A stretch of 25,682 nt of DNA from positions 196,858 to 222,539 of the forward strand of contig FJOG01000057.1 in the NCBI GenBank assembly GCA_900073065.1, read 5' to 3'. The position numbers were made by a program, and so were the translations under genes. The stretch comes from Phialocephala subalpina (lineage: Eukaryota > Ascomycota > Leotiomycetes > Helotiales > Mollisiaceae). The notes beneath the pieces are model-generated. The model searched no databases. It was given only the letters and a program-made list of their open reading frames with translations, and was not told the origin of the DNA. How positions within the stretch are numbered: the stretch's first letter is position 1; the number at the start of each line of letters is the position of its first letter. Shown in pieces: positions 1-12,227 of this stretch.

Positions 1-405
1 ATTATTTTATAATTTATTATTTTGAGAATTTAAAGTTAAAAAAAAATTAATTAATTTATTTATTATTAATTCTTGAATCCTTTAATTTTTAATTAAAAAC
101 TATATATATATTTCTTTAATTTTAATTCTTAAAATAAACTATTAAAATATTATTTCCTTTTAAAAGTAATAATTATATTATTTATATCCATAGTCTAATA
201 ATAATAGCTTATTAATTTCTTTATTTGAATAATAATTAAAATATTAATTTAAAGGCTAAATATTATATTTAATTATTATATTTTGATATTTTAAACTTGA
301 AAATAAAACTTTTAATCATGGAATTATTTACTTGGGAATATAAAAACAATATTAAAATCTATAATAGAAACTATTAATAGACGCATTAAAGAAGTAATTT
401 ATTAA
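1..405. repeat. AT-rich block (RIP-like isochore), left edge
   Basis: Almost pure A/T sequence with dense TpA steps, homopolymer runs and no open frame worth reporting. It changes to ordinary composition at about 400-420. Such blocks in filamentous ascomycetes usually come from repeat-induced point mutation of transposons. No transposon can be recognised here, so that origin is inferred from composition alone. Confidence 0.7.
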
Positions 406-1383
406 AGGAAGGTCAAGAGCAAGAGAATAGTCTTGAAGGGGGCTGGAGCCATTATAATGGTGATAAAGCAATCAAAGTACCAATACAAGTCTGTGATAAA
501 GAGGTGTTGAAGTTCGTGCCCAGAGAGAAAAGACTTTGAAGAAGAGAAGAACGCGAAAAGCCAGGCACAGATTTTCACTTGTGCGAGCTTCGGAGCAAAA
601 CACGCTATACAAGCGTGTCTAAAGAGCGTAGCGAAAGGTCTTTGCTTTACAAGGTGCCATACTAGACGAGGATCGCCGCAAGTGGCTATTGCCTTCAAAC
701 CCAGGCGTCAAGTCAAGGAAACTACTCTTTGTTGCTGGGACATTGAGAAATAAGTTGCTCCGAGAACTCATACTCCTGTGCCTTTGGTGGAATACTTATT
801 TGCAGCATAGAGGGAATCTCTAAGTTATGCACCATGAAAGCAAGCCTGCATGGGTTTAGAACGGGCTGTGAGGAATTCCGTTCGGAAGACCATGCATGGT
901 TTCTCTAAAGGAAAAGAAACAGCGCAAGCAGATAATGAGCATGCGCTTGCGGATTCCTTAATCACAACACAAATTAAAATCACAAAGCACCAGGTAGACC
1001 AAAGTTCCAATCAGTCAAGGATATTCATTCTCCCTCATCTGCTACCCCTCTCCACTAAGCCTCACAAGCATCAAGCCTGCTCTATTATCCAATCAACCTT
1101 TCTATCTCAGGCCAGGCCCATACACTCCCTAAATTCAAAACGACAAAAGGAAACTATGGTATAAGATATAGACTACATGGGTATCATACACTCATTTCAT
1201 ACATACATACAACAGCTGGTATAATGAAATGAGAGAAATATCTTCGGAATTCGACTCGCTGGATTGGACTGCCCTTAACACCGTCAATGCAACTTCGATC
1301 GTACATCCTCTCTCTGCCCACCCTCCCATGATCCATCAATTGGAGAAGGGATAGCAAGGGGAAGGATAGGAGGGGGAACGAGC
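406..1383. other. Gene-poor stretch with small inverted repeats; 3' flank of kinesin gene
   Basis: No convincing coding gene. A 104-codon frame with an ATG at 850 (plus) and a 98-codon frame at 402-698 (minus, TTG at its left end) have no recognisable motif and look like chance. Two hairpin-forming repeats lie at 847-896 and 923-951. A short CATA microsatellite is at about 1199-1210. The part next to 1384 should contain the 3' UTR of the minus-strand kinesin gene. Confidence 0.5.
847..951. repeat. Two adjacent imperfect inverted repeats
   Basis: First hairpin: TGCATGG (847-853) and GAACGG (859-864) pair with CCGTTC (878-883) and CCATGCA (890-896), leaving a 13-nt loop that contains part of a GGAATTCC palindrome. 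Second hairpin: CGCAAGC (923-929) pairs with GCTTGCG (945-951). They could be a structured RNA, a decayed element end or chance. No function can be assigned. Confidence 0.4.
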
Positions 1384-4300
1384 TTATAAATACTCATCCT
1401 CACTCCCCTCCCTTGTCCCACTCCCCGAGCTCCCAAAATAACTCTGATCAATCTTAAAAATCCAATCCACCTTCTCCCTCTCACTCCTCGCCTTAAACAA
1501 CCACGTATTATCCGTCCCATAAACAGCAAACACCCTCCCTTCATCCTCTCTATCTCCTCCTCTGCCCCTTGTGAATCCCATCCTATTACCCTCACCGCCT
1601 TCTGTTCGAAGAAGTCGTGCGATCTGTGGTTGATGGTCTACGCGACTGTTTCGTAGGGAGACGATGTTGACTTCTTCCCCGTCGGGGACGGAGTGGATGT
1701 GCATGTATGGCCGTCTCAGCTCGACGAAGCGACGGATCCAGCGTGAGGAATCGGCGGATGGAGTAAGGAGATATCCACCTTTGAGGATGGTGGGGTTTTT
1801 GTTGACGACGGAGATTGTGGCGACCAGGTTCGGTGACGCGGGAGCGGTAGGTGGGACGGAGTGAGGAATGCCGTTGGAGGGAGGCTCGACGTTTGTCGGT
1901 GTTAGGATACTGGAGATGGGGTCGTGGCAGAGGGACCAGAGTTTGAGGTATTTCTCGAGTAGCTCTTTTTCGTGGGTGAGAATTTCAGGTTCTAGGATTT
2001 CGCCTTCGGGGTGGGCGTGATCTGGCGAGCCGTTTTCGGGATTAGGAGTTGAGCCGTTGGTGGTAGGTAGAGTTGGCTCGTATGCGCCGGCGACGGGGAA
2101 GGTGATTCGGCTCAAAAGAGGTTGCGCAGCTTCGATTTCTGCGTGCCGTTGCTTCCGCCTTCTCGCGGCGATATAGTCTCGTATCAAGCTCACGCCTCTT
2201 GGTGTCCAATCTGTAAGACCCTCCTCGCCCTTCACATAGTCGTTCTGGGTGTTCATCCGCCAAAGGTCTCCAGCGCGTTTAACGGGCGTTGGACGAACAG
2301 CAATCGAGAAGACCCCGCTGGTTGAATGCACAATCCGTACACTCTGCCATAAGGATGCGAACATCGATGTTGAGCGGACATATGATCTCGAGAGGACTTG
2401 CGCGCAGACATCAAGGGAGAATGTCAGAAGATCCGAGAGCTTCGGCGAAATGACATCCCAGAGCAGAGTCATTTGGACTTTATATTTGTCGGCGGTGACT
2501 CGATCGAGAAGCAGCGACTCGTGAACACTTGAGTCCCATTGACCAACAAGCGTAACGTTACTGGTACCATTCGCATTCTGCTTGACAGTAGGCTTCGAGA
2601 TGAGCTTCAGAGGAATCTCAGGAGTTGGGGAGCTGAGATCAGGTGTCTTGCCCACGTGATCGACAAGTTGTATCCTTCCAGCTCGCAAACTCGAGACGTC
2701 CTGCCATGGCAATGCATCTCCCGAGCTATGCGTGAGATTGACGACGATGCGGCGCTGGAGCCCTTGATGAAGCTGAAACGATCCTTTGTCAAGGTCGCTT
2801 GTCTGAATGACCTCCACAGGCAGGTACTCTCCATTCTCAGCGAGCTCGAGAATCTGTATCTTGGCGAAGACATCGTGCTTCTCCTCCATGTAGAACTGTG
2901 ACTCTGAGATGCGAGCGTTCTTTCGTTTCTGCTTCGGTCGGGGCACATTATCCCTCATATCGTCCCAGCTCAGCAGCTTGTCGAGATGCATCGAAGACAC
3001 CTTGGCAAAAATAGCCACCCGCAGAGACACATCACTTGGCCCAAACATCGGAACACTCATGCTGTGGACGCTCTCGAACCTGACAGGGCCCTCGTCAAAG
3101 TCCTTGATCATCTGAGTAGTCGTGACGCCACCATCCTCGGAGACGCCTGGTATGAAGAGTTGCGCATGAACCTCCGTGCCTTCTCGCTCAGCAAACCCAA
3201 CGAGATCATGCATAACCACATTGTACTTCAGCGTAGAAGATGGCGCTCTTGCTGATGATGGCTCCAACGACAGCTTGATCATTCCTATGGCATGCGATGT
3301 GTACGGCGAAAGAACATCGAGGCTGAAGTCTTGCACCTTGCTCTCAAAGACAGCGGCTAGCGGTACATCCACATCTCCAATATGGGTGTACTGTGGCATA
3401 CAAGTCTCTGTGAAAGGGTTGTCGAGGCGGAAATGCTGAAGATATCCAGGCCGGTCCATATACTGATGCATCTGCCTCATCAGCCGGACTCGTTCCTGAA
3501 GCTTTTCCAAGCTCCAAAGATGGACGACGCTATTCCTGTAGTCGATGACGCGGACGGCGACACAAGGCTTTGGGGCTTCTTCGAGGAAAACATCCTCGCC
3601 TTCGCCGGAGATGCCGTTCAAGACCATGTCATAGGATGAGCAGCGATCATGACCGACATCCACGATGGTGAATTGGAAGCTCACACTCTCGTCCATCTCT
3701 TGGCTCATGATTTGCGCTTCCTTCAAGTTGGCTGCGGATTGCAGGACAGCTTCGGCCATTCGAACATATCTCCTTCCCTTCCAATGCTCGACGACCTTCT
3801 CAGCAATAGCGATTTCGGCGTCAGATAAGGGTGGAAGCCCACCAGTAGGTTTCGCCTGTGCGGGCAGCATTTGCTGCAATTTCTCCTCAAACTCCTTTCG
3901 TTGCGTCTCGAGTTGTATGAGCATCTCTTCCTTGAGCTGTCGAAGATCATCCTCCATCCTAGCTTTCTCCTTCTTGATCTCCTCGACCTCAACATTTGCA
4001 GCCTCAGCCGACTTGAGCTGATCCTGATATTCCTCTTTCTGCTTGTCCAGTTGTACCTGCATCTCTTCCCTGACTTCACGAAGCTTATCCTCGACCTCTC
4101 CTTGCTTCGGCGTCGAAGGCATCGTCAAAGCCGTATCCAACGAAAAATTATCCAAAGTGCCATTGGACATGTACTTCTCTCGTATAGGATAGGAAGTATT
4201 CGATTCTAAATCATCGTCCATATTCTGAACAGCTCGCTCAGCACGTGCTTTCTGGACGTCCTCGAACAGAAGATTAAGCTCCTCGTCTGTCAGACCGGCA

Positions 4301-6391
4301 ATTTGTTTATCTGGTCCAAGGATAGCACCAGCAGCCTCTCGTCTGGCAAAGGACCAGTCCGAGTCCCTGCTTCGTCCGAACGGCATGGGCGATTCGGGAC
4401 GGCTGGTATCCCAGTCTACCTCTGAGCGCGTTCTTTCGTGGCCTGGTCGTGGACTCGGTGATTGTGACCCTTTTTCGTAGTCTGCTAGATTGCTAGCCAG
4501 AATCGAGTGCCGTAGTGAACTCTGCTCCGCCCGTTCAGCTCTCGCTTCCATAGGATGATTGAATCGAAAGATGTGGAAGTCTCCAAGAATAACTCGATAA
4601 CCACTCCGTAATCTCTTGGGCTCAATGATTCGTTTCCCGTTCACCATAACAGCAGCGCCCTCCCTAGGAACAACCGTGACAACATTATCAACATTCTCAA
4701 ACGTACAATGTTCGTGAAGGATACGGCTTCCATTAAGTCGAATCTCCGGTTGCTGGGTCCCAACATTTGTGTCAACATTGCCCACCGTGGTTGTACCAGG
4801 CTTGAGATTGTACACCAAACATTCGGCTAGGAGAGGATCGTCGGACAAGTTGACCAAATGAGGCATCTTCTTTGGCGTGTGCAACCCCACGAAACCCTTC
4901 TCAATACTGATACCGAGTTCCTCGAGCGCGGCTTCTCTTTCCTTGTGGATCTCCTCGGTTTTCTGCAGCTTCTGTTCCCAGGTTTGGTTGAGATCTGAGT
5001 ACAGCTTCTCGCTCTGATTCAGCTGCTCTGCAATTTCGGCCTTGGAAACCTTCTTCACAGTACCATCTGCCTGCACAATACTGACGATTTGCTTCTCCAA
5101 GGGTGTTCCTTCAGCGTACGTCTCCTCTGCAGGAGCACCGCCGCCACCACTGAGCTTGCTTCGAAGAGTCGCCAGCTCTTCCTTGAGCTCCCGAATCATC
5201 CTAGCATTCGCATCTTCGTTGACCACAGCATGATTCTTGATCCTCTTCGCGCTGTCGGCATATCTTAGGGTACTGAGCGTCTCGTCGAAATTGATGTCCG
5301 CAGGACTGATAGCTGCAATCATGGCCGTCATACTGTTTCCTCCCAATGAGTCTTTCAGTAGCCAAGTCAAGACACTGTCTCGGTATGGGACCTGGCTCGC
5401 TCCTTTCCCGGTCTTCTTTTTCTTCCCTTCAGAGAGATCCGCCAGTGCAGCAATGACACGACCAAGGGTAGAGAGCGATCGATTGATCTCAGCACCTTCT
5501 TTCAACCGTGCTCCTGTTGCTCCAGTGGACGTAGCTCTCTCGGAACCAGCCAAATCCACCAAACTGATCTTCGCAACCTTCTCCATCGCCATATTGGTCT
5601 CGACATCATGGCGTTTCTGGGTAAGCGTCAAGGTGAAAACAGCATGACTTCGACTCGACGTCTCGTTCATATTCGTCGCCGCAACCGTTCTCGCCTTATT
5701 GCCCTCATCCATCAAATGCTCAATCTCGTTGAAGCTGCTAACCACCAGTTTCGCCAGATCCTCGACATACGGTCCCGTAGAAGGATGTTCTCTGACCTTG
5801 AGATTGCCTTTCGTAGACGGGTTCAGCAGATCCCTAACTCGCTCGTTGTAGATTTCCAGATATGATACTTCGACCGTACATCGTAGATTCTTATCCTGCT
5901 GCATCTCTCCAATCCGCTCAAACATGTCCTGGCAAATTTTGGGTATGACACCTGCGTCCTTTCCATATCCCATCATCGAGTACGATTTTCCGGATCCGGT
6001 TTGTCCGTATGCGAAAATACAGTTATTGTATCCTCCAAATGCGTTGTCCAAAAGCGGCTTTCCAAGATCAGTGTGCAGATCATCTTGTCCAGCGTAGTTC
6101 GGAGCGTTGCGATCGAAGGACCAGTAGGATTTATCGAATGCGAAAACCTTCTGACCTGACTCTTTCGCTCCTCCTTTGCTAGAACGCATCTTCTCTTCGG
6201 CTTCGGGTGGTGGAATGAGGACCGTTTGATTTCCATCCATCTGCACGATACATTTTGCCCCTCTGTCCATTTCTACTGTCCGTCAGCATCTCCATCTCCA
6301 GTAACTTGTCCAAGGAGGATATCCTACCTCTGCCATTGAAAGGACGACATCGCACCACCACCTTAATGTTTCCTCCACCTGCCGGCGCCAT
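1384..6391 (-). CDS. uncA: Kinesin-3 family motor protein (Unc104/KIF1A type, UncA-like)
   Basis: Plus-end-directed microtubule motor that in fungi carries endosomes and other vesicles. Exon 1 is 6391-6328 and exon 2 is 6272-1384; the 55-nt intron has a GTAGGA donor, a GCTGAC branch site and a TAG acceptor. Splicing gives a continuous motor-domain start (FNGR-EMDRGAK) and a 1650-aa protein, close to the family's usual size. Seen: motor domain about 8-375 with P-loop GQTGSGKS (111-118), switch I NETSSRSH (224-231), switch II LVDLAGSE (259-266) and a lysine-rich loop EGKKKKTGKG (303-312), the kinesin-3 K-loop; FHA domain about 514-597; short coiled coils, the longest about 740-820; KIF1B/DUF3694-like middle; C-terminal PH domain about 1517-1635 for lipid binding. 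The PH domain carries a Gly/Arg-rich insertion near 1579-1600. The start codon has a good context (AAG before ATGG). All motor motifs are intact, so the gene should be functional. Confidence 0.95.
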
Positions 6392-8966
6392 CTTTGCGTA
6401 TATTCGATGCCCGCCTGGCCCCAGCAGTTATCCCCAGTCGCTACACCCCTATTGCCCCTCTCGAGGTCTGCGGATGAGAAATGTAGCCGTATCCCACGCT
6501 TCTGTTCCTCGACGATGCGGCGTTCGATACCAATATGCAGACCATCGAAGCCTCCTCAGTCCGCCCTTATTCCAAATGTTTCGTGTCCTCCTGCTGCCAG
6601 GGTACGATTCAAGGACTCCGTGCCTATTATTATTCGACAAACTTTCGCAATCGTGTTGAGGGGCAGATGTTGCCAGGTGGTCGTGGATAGCGTTTCGAAA
6701 GTACTTCGCAATAAGGGGAAATGGTATAGCGATGCAGATGGCGATAAATGTCGAGGTGGATGTTTTGTTCTCTCGTTGGGAAATATCGTCGCGTCGTTGT
6801 TCGCGTCCAGGTCAACATTTAGATTTGTTCTTCCGAGCTTCGAAATTACTTGACCCCTGCAATTATGCTGCGAGTGCCTGAGCGGGCATGTGGAAGCGGT
6901 GCGTGTGGATCAATTTATGGGGGCGAAAGATTTAGCGAGATGGATTGGAGGGAGGTCATGTGCTCTGCACTCGTTCACAACAGGTTTTGATATCGAAGTA
7001 TAGGTCCTACTTTTGGTAGAGAATAGGTCTTTGATGTGAGTTTGAATGCTAATGAGCCTCGAGCCCCTAGAAGTATCTGTTGTGGCGCGACTTGAAAGGA
7101 AGTCTGTTGCTTGAACCTCCCCCTCATTTCTCACTTCAAAAGAAAAACTTTTTACAGAGCTCGCATAGCTTTCAAGAGAATCTCCCAGCAGAGATGGAAC
7201 ATTACTTAGAGCTAAACTCGAAGGAAAGCCGCAATCGCCTCGAGGCACTCTCGAGTCTCCTTCCATTCTCTACTAGTCACGTGAACATCTACAAAACACA
7301 TCTCTTTATCTCTTCCTTCTGTAGTTCAATCCTTTCTCAAAAGGGTTGGAAGTCGCTGGATTTGCGACCTACAACAGAAGTTCGTCAAAATCTTCGCAGG
7401 GTATCGTTCCCGCCATTAGGAAAGTTGGAGGTCATGGTTTCTTGGGACCGAGTCTTGCTTTGGTTAGATGGTGTGCACCGTGTGCTAGGCTGCGAATGGA
7501 AAGATGGAAATACGAAGAAGAATTTGATCTATCCTCCTTTGGAAGTAGACGCGCACTGACTTAAGCTTAATAGCCTCGAGTACGGGGGATAATGATGAGC
7601 TGGCTTTACTTTTTCCAAGAGACAAGGACAGAAAACAAGCAGAACTTGGAGGATGTCTCTTCAAGGAGAGAAGATTGGAAAGAGCGAGATGATGTTGGGG
7701 AAATTGCGATATCTTGTGGAATTTTATGACATGGGATAAATGAGAAGAGATTGCTCTGAGAGCCTGATGCCAGCATGTAATTCTTGGAAGGTATTGTTGC
7801 TCGTCTTGTGTACTGGTACCCTGGTTGGACCAAGATGTCTCTGCATGGGGTGGCTGGCCAGAAAGAAGCAGACCTGGAGGGACACCGAAGTCGAGGATGT
7901 TGAAAGAATGAATGTAAGGAGGCTGTGCTTCTTGAGGCAGATGAAGGCCCAAGAGCTGAAGGTGAGATTGCAAGTACCAAGTACACAGTCCGACGGTTTG
8001 AGCCGCAGATGGATATTCTCCAAAACCGGTCTGTGCAAGGTCAACAGTGAACCACCAACATCTGATCACTCATGAAAGGACGATTTGGTGCAACAACCAA
8101 TGTCCCAGGCTGGGAGGGAGAAGGAGGGAGAAAGAGATGGCATGTGGCTGTGCCCAGACGTTACCAAATATCTGGGACCTACCCTAGTCCAATGCACACG
8201 CACACGCACAGGTACATCAACACTAAAGACATCAGCGGGAAGCAGCGAGGTCAAAGAACAGCGGAAAGCACTGAGTTCCAAGCTCAGTAAGAAATTAATT
8301 CAAAGTCATCCATTTTCTTGCTGAAATGCATGGCTTGTATGTAGTCTGCAGCATAGCTTTCCATCTGACCGTCCGTTCGTCGTAACCGCATGAATCAGGT
8401 GTTCCCCCAAAAGAGAAGAACACCCATCATCCTCCAGCAAATCAACTCCCGTCCATCAATCGTCTGTCTGTCCATCGCACCAGAATTCCCAGCAGATTCA
8501 AATACCCAGCTGAGAATACAAACAAGCAAATGACACGCTGCTTTTGTTTTTTGATTGCTTCGAGAGAATTCCCAGACCGTCTAGATAGCCCAAGAGCCAC
8601 CAAAGAAGACCCGAAGCAAAGTCATGAGACCAAGGAAATAAAGACCCAGAGGAGCTGGAACTTTCAAGATTTTTTTTCGTGTCGCATCATAAAGGAAAGA
8701 AGAAGAGCAAAGCTGTAATGTAGAATTTATACAAAGAAGGCCGGCCGTTGTGGTTGAAAGCATATCGGCAAATCCTCAAATCAATTGTCGTTTCTGCAAG
8801 CCACCCTTTCCAAATGCTCGGGGTATCGTAATTCGAATTCGAAGTATCTCTCAGTCGATCAAGTTGCATGCATGGCGTCTTCTCGGAAGTGTAGAATCAA
8901 TCGTTCGCGCTCGTGTTCGTAAAAGTCGGTCCTCAGTGTATGAAATTGCCGTAACATCGTGAAGGC
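6392..8966. other. Long intergenic stretch, no convincing gene
   Basis: It separates the kinesin start from the zinc-knuckle gene's stop, so it should hold the kinesin promoter and the 3' UTR of the upstream gene. Several frames of 60-194 codons overlap on both strands without recognisable domains. The best candidates are a 121-codon plus frame from the ATG at 7194 to 7559 and a 118-codon minus frame 7266-6910; they overlap and I trust neither. A short CACACG-type microsatellite lies at about 8195-8211. No tRNA or transposon was seen. Confidence 0.5.
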
Positions 8967-10207
8967 TTAGTTGGGGCATTGAGCCTGGACATGGCCGGGT
9001 TGCTTGCACTTGTAGCAAGTACGCTCGGAGGAGGTCTCGGATGGGCAGTCTCTTGAGAGATGACCAACCTCGCCACAGTTGTAGCACTTTTGGCCTTGAG
9101 TGCAGTCACCTAGACCAGTCAGAAGTGTTTCAACAAGGATGGAACGAGGAACTTACGAGACATATGGCCGTAGCCACCGCAGGAGTAGCAAGTTTGACCA
9201 CCTTGGCGCCCACCGAATCCACCACCACCACCACCGCCATAACCACCTTGGGCACCACCGTATCCACCGCCACCGTAGCCACCAGCCTCAGGGCAGTTGC
9301 GGGCAATGTGGCCGACCTTTGAGCACTGAAACTTGTTAGCAACAAAGCATCTTCAAAGAGGTGCAAAGATCGTACCTTGTAGCACTCTTGGGAAGAGCCA
9401 CCACCACCAGCAGAGAACCCACCACGACCAGCACCACCTTCGGCGGATGGGTTGGTGCAATCACGGGAGATATGGCCTGGTTGGCCGCACTTGTAGCAAG
9501 TCTTGTCCTTGGGACCTTCGGGGCATTCACGGCCTGACAAATATCAGCAAGGGTCCTGAGGTATAACCATGTAGCTCAACGTACTCATATGTCCTTCACC
9601 TGCAATCGGGTATATGTGATCAGTGTGGTTCGCATGAAGATTCTGATTGATTGAGCTCACCACCGCAGTTGTAGCTATCACCAATTAACAAGGGGGTATA
9701 TTAGGGAGGGGTGGAATGACTTACCACTTAGCTGGGCCACGGGTAGGGCAGTCACGGGCCTAAAGTTCGGTCAGTAAAGGTGAATTGGAGATGCGATTGG
9801 TTTGTCGTACTTGATGGGAAGCATCGCCACCTAGATTGCCAAGTCAGCTCAAGCTCCAGTACCAAAGGTTCGACGTTGTCAGATGATGGAAACGAGAGAT
9901 GCGGATGTCGCAGATTGATATTGTGCCCCTCCATCCACTTGGAAGTCTTCCGCGTGTCTGCTTTAGGCTTGCGCAAAGACAGACCGCCATTGGCCAGAAA
10001 AATTATCGTGCCAGATTGATTGAAAGCTGCCGAGTATAGCAATCCGGTTGATATTGCTGTCCGCGTTCGGGAGGAGCCGGAGGGGCAGCTTCCTGACCTT
10101 GGAAGTATGTGGATCGAGGGCGCGTGTGTGGAATGAAGGTGAGAATCGTGTTGTCACTCACAGTTGTAGCAGCCGCGAGCTTGACCAGCACCACCAGCGT
10201 AATCCAT
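8967..10207 (-). CDS. gis2: CCHC zinc-knuckle nucleic-acid-binding protein, seven knuckles (Gis2/Byr3/CNBP family)
   Basis: Single-stranded nucleic-acid-binding protein; relatives bind mRNA and G-rich single strands and act in translation and stress granules. My exon model, minus: 10207-10162, 9830-9811, 9759-9725, 9674-9661, 9599-9585, 9533-9376, 9325-9157, 9109-8967. These 600 nt give 199 aa. Every junction is GT-AG and in phase. The protein has seven C-x2-C-x4-H-x4-C knuckles at residues 13-26, 34-47, 56-69, 94-107, 142-155, 161-174 and 184-197, with Gly/Ser- and Gly/Tyr-rich linkers after knuckles 3 and 4. Seven knuckles is the usual number for Gis2 and Byr3. Intron 1 is long (331 nt); the others are 47-61 nt. 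All seven introns fall inside knuckle codons. The ATG (context AGA-ATGG) is followed at once by the first knuckle. The odd feature is the run of 20-, 35-, 14- and 15-nt exons. Confidence 0.93.
9831..10161 (-). other. Long first intron of the zinc-knuckle gene
   Basis: 331 nt, five to seven times longer than the other introns of this gene. The donor is GTGAGT, right after the first base of the Cys16 codon, and the acceptor is CTAG. Long 5'-proximal introns in highly expressed fungal genes often carry expression-enhancing signals; that role here is inferred. No RNA gene was recognised inside it. Confidence 0.7.
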
Positions 10208-10230
10208 TCTGTCGGTAGAAGGAAGGTTTT

Positions 10231-10366
10231 CTGCAGGCAAAAGAAGGTCAGTGGTGGTCCTGCAAAGAGATTTGTAGAAATAGTGCGCGTTGTGAGAATT
10301 TTGCCTTCGATCTCGGAAGTATGGTGGGGTCGAATGAGGGACGGTGAAGAGCTTGATGCGGCTTAC
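10231..10366 (-). other. Possible 5' UTR intron of the zinc-knuckle gene
   Basis: Upstream of the ATG, minus-strand reading shows a GTAAGC donor at 10366 and, 136 nt later, an ACTGAC branch site followed by a pyrimidine tract and TGCAG ending at 10231. The spliced leader would then run 24 nt to the ATG at 10207. The signals are good but no transcript data are available. Confidence 0.45.
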
Positions 10367-10399
10367 AGTTGCTTGAAAGAGAGCCTGCAAAGAAGGAAC

Positions 10400-12227
10400 T
10401 GTACTCGAAGCACAGCAGAAAGGGAGCGAGGAAGAAGGAAGAACCAGCAAAGAGTCTGCGGTTCTGTCGAGGAAGAGGTGTTGTTGAGGAGTTGGGTTTG
10501 GAGATGTTGATGGCGAGAGGAAAGAAAGTTCAAAAAGTTCGGCTCTGCTTTCTTTGTGCTTGGTGGAGAGATTTTGCTAGCGGCCTTTTTAGCGACCGCC
10601 GCTCAAATTCTGGCTTCGGGAGAGCTGACATCAAGGCGTCAATTAAGGGCAGTGGTGCCTTGCCATACTCTCTCTTGACTGGGTGAATATAGTGGCGCAG
10701 GTGGGGTAAAAAGTTGGCAGCACTTGACAACACTTGACAAGCACCACTGGCTCCAAATGGTGCACAATTTGGCACCCGAACCATCTGTCGACCACCGAAC
10801 GATACCCGAGGGCGAGGCGGTCAGGGTCTCATCCCCAGGTAGGAACAGGTAAGGTACCGATCGAATCGGCCGCTCCCACGCTGCCACCACAACACAGAAG
10901 CCATCTAGAACTGTTTGGAAGTGTTTCATCGTCCGGCACAGCGGGAACAGTCTGCATGTCACCCGCCAAATACAACCCCCAAACCCCTTACCAACATATA
11001 TCTGCATCAATTATACCTCGTGGTGCGGGCAGATATCAATAGCAGACCTGCGATATAGTTCTAAGTCCTCGCTGCTATCATAAGGGCAGGGTCGAATGTT
11101 GTGTCACCTATACCGCATTCGCAGACCAATTTCCATGATTCCAACAAGTTTGGTAGAGAACGAGGATCTTGATACTCGTACCACTTCATCTTGCAGAACT
11201 TGCAGAGCAGCCTCTTTTCGCCCATTACGGTTGTGTGCAGAACCACAGAGTTCTAACCTTATCACGTTTGAAGAGAACCTAAATCTGATCTCTCCAAATT
11301 GTGCCGACGATGACCTGATTTATAATGCGGGGAGTCAATCTCAATCTTACCACCAATGTTATCATACTGGGTTGAAGACTGCTAGGATGAATTACAAGGA
11401 CAGGAGCAATACTGATCAATTGCAAGGACAGGACGACGGTGAAGTCGTCTCGGATGTCTCTTTTCGTACGGAACAATCACCCTTACCTCGGTCAGCCTCA
11501 TTCGACTCCAAATCCAGCACAAAGATGAGGCGACCATCTTGATACAGCTTATCCTTTCCATCTTGGGAGTTCATCACATTCATTCTTGGGACCACCGTTC
11601 TTGCTCGAGCTCTTCTTGGTACGAAGGTACCTGTCACATCCTGCTTGGCTGAGCACCGCCACAACACACAATCATATGCTTGATGCCAACAAAAGACACA
11701 TGCAAAGAGCGATGCCCACATGCAGCTCAAGTGTGGATGATGCGCATTACTGCCGTTGTTGCCGGCGGAGCAATCACCTCTTCAAATTCGTGAGGGGAAG
11801 CACCATCAATTGCATAGTGCGGCCGGTATACCATCCAAGCTCCAAGTCACACGACATCCTCATCCTCATTCTTATGTTAAGCCTATACCTTCACTCTTTC
11901 ATCACAGCGCTTCGTTGGCAACCCTAAAACCAATCATCCACCCAAATCAATCTCTCAACCCTGGGGAGGAATATCAAATTCCAAGCATCATGTGATATCA
12001 CGTGGAGTGGGGGTGAAAGTGCTTGGACATATTGGAGGAGATATCATTGTTTATCGAATAATGCGAAGAAAGTGGTTGAAGCGGAGATATTCAACTGGCA
12101 TGCTATATGACCAGATATTACAAATGATGCCGTAAGGGACAGGCCGATGGCGGATATGCTCGTGAGGGTAAATCCTGCATCTCTAGTCCTTCCTCATCTA
12201 ACATGATTCGCTAGTTGTCAGGCCGAT
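10400..12227. other. Gene-poor stretch with protein-like fragments on both strands
   Basis: No intact gene can be defended. A 148-codon plus frame (11,096-11,542, ATG start) ends in a Ser/Asp/Gln-rich, disordered-looking sequence. The opposite strand of the same region also has protein-like pieces: about 11,590-11,455 (ending at a GTAAGG donor-like site), 11,375-11,259, and a Cys-containing frame at 11,246-11,061. These pieces do not join in phase. The pattern fits decayed coding DNA, but the family is unrecognised. Confidence 0.3.

Noticed and set aside
6910..7559. Overlapping 118-codon minus and 121-codon plus frames with ATG starts
   Set aside because: Both look slightly protein-like but overlap, have no splice partners and no family signal, so neither can be called.
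7485..8069. 194-codon minus-strand frame
   Set aside because: Ser/His/Leu-rich composition, no motif, and three other frames are open over the same DNA; it probably reflects UTR-like sequence.
11641..11830. A possible Zn2Cys6 zinc cluster (DANKRHMQ...PTCSSS...YCRCC) on the plus strand
   Set aside because: Cysteine spacing does not fit the family, and a better N-terminal match for the regulator relic starts at 12,228 with the expected overall length.
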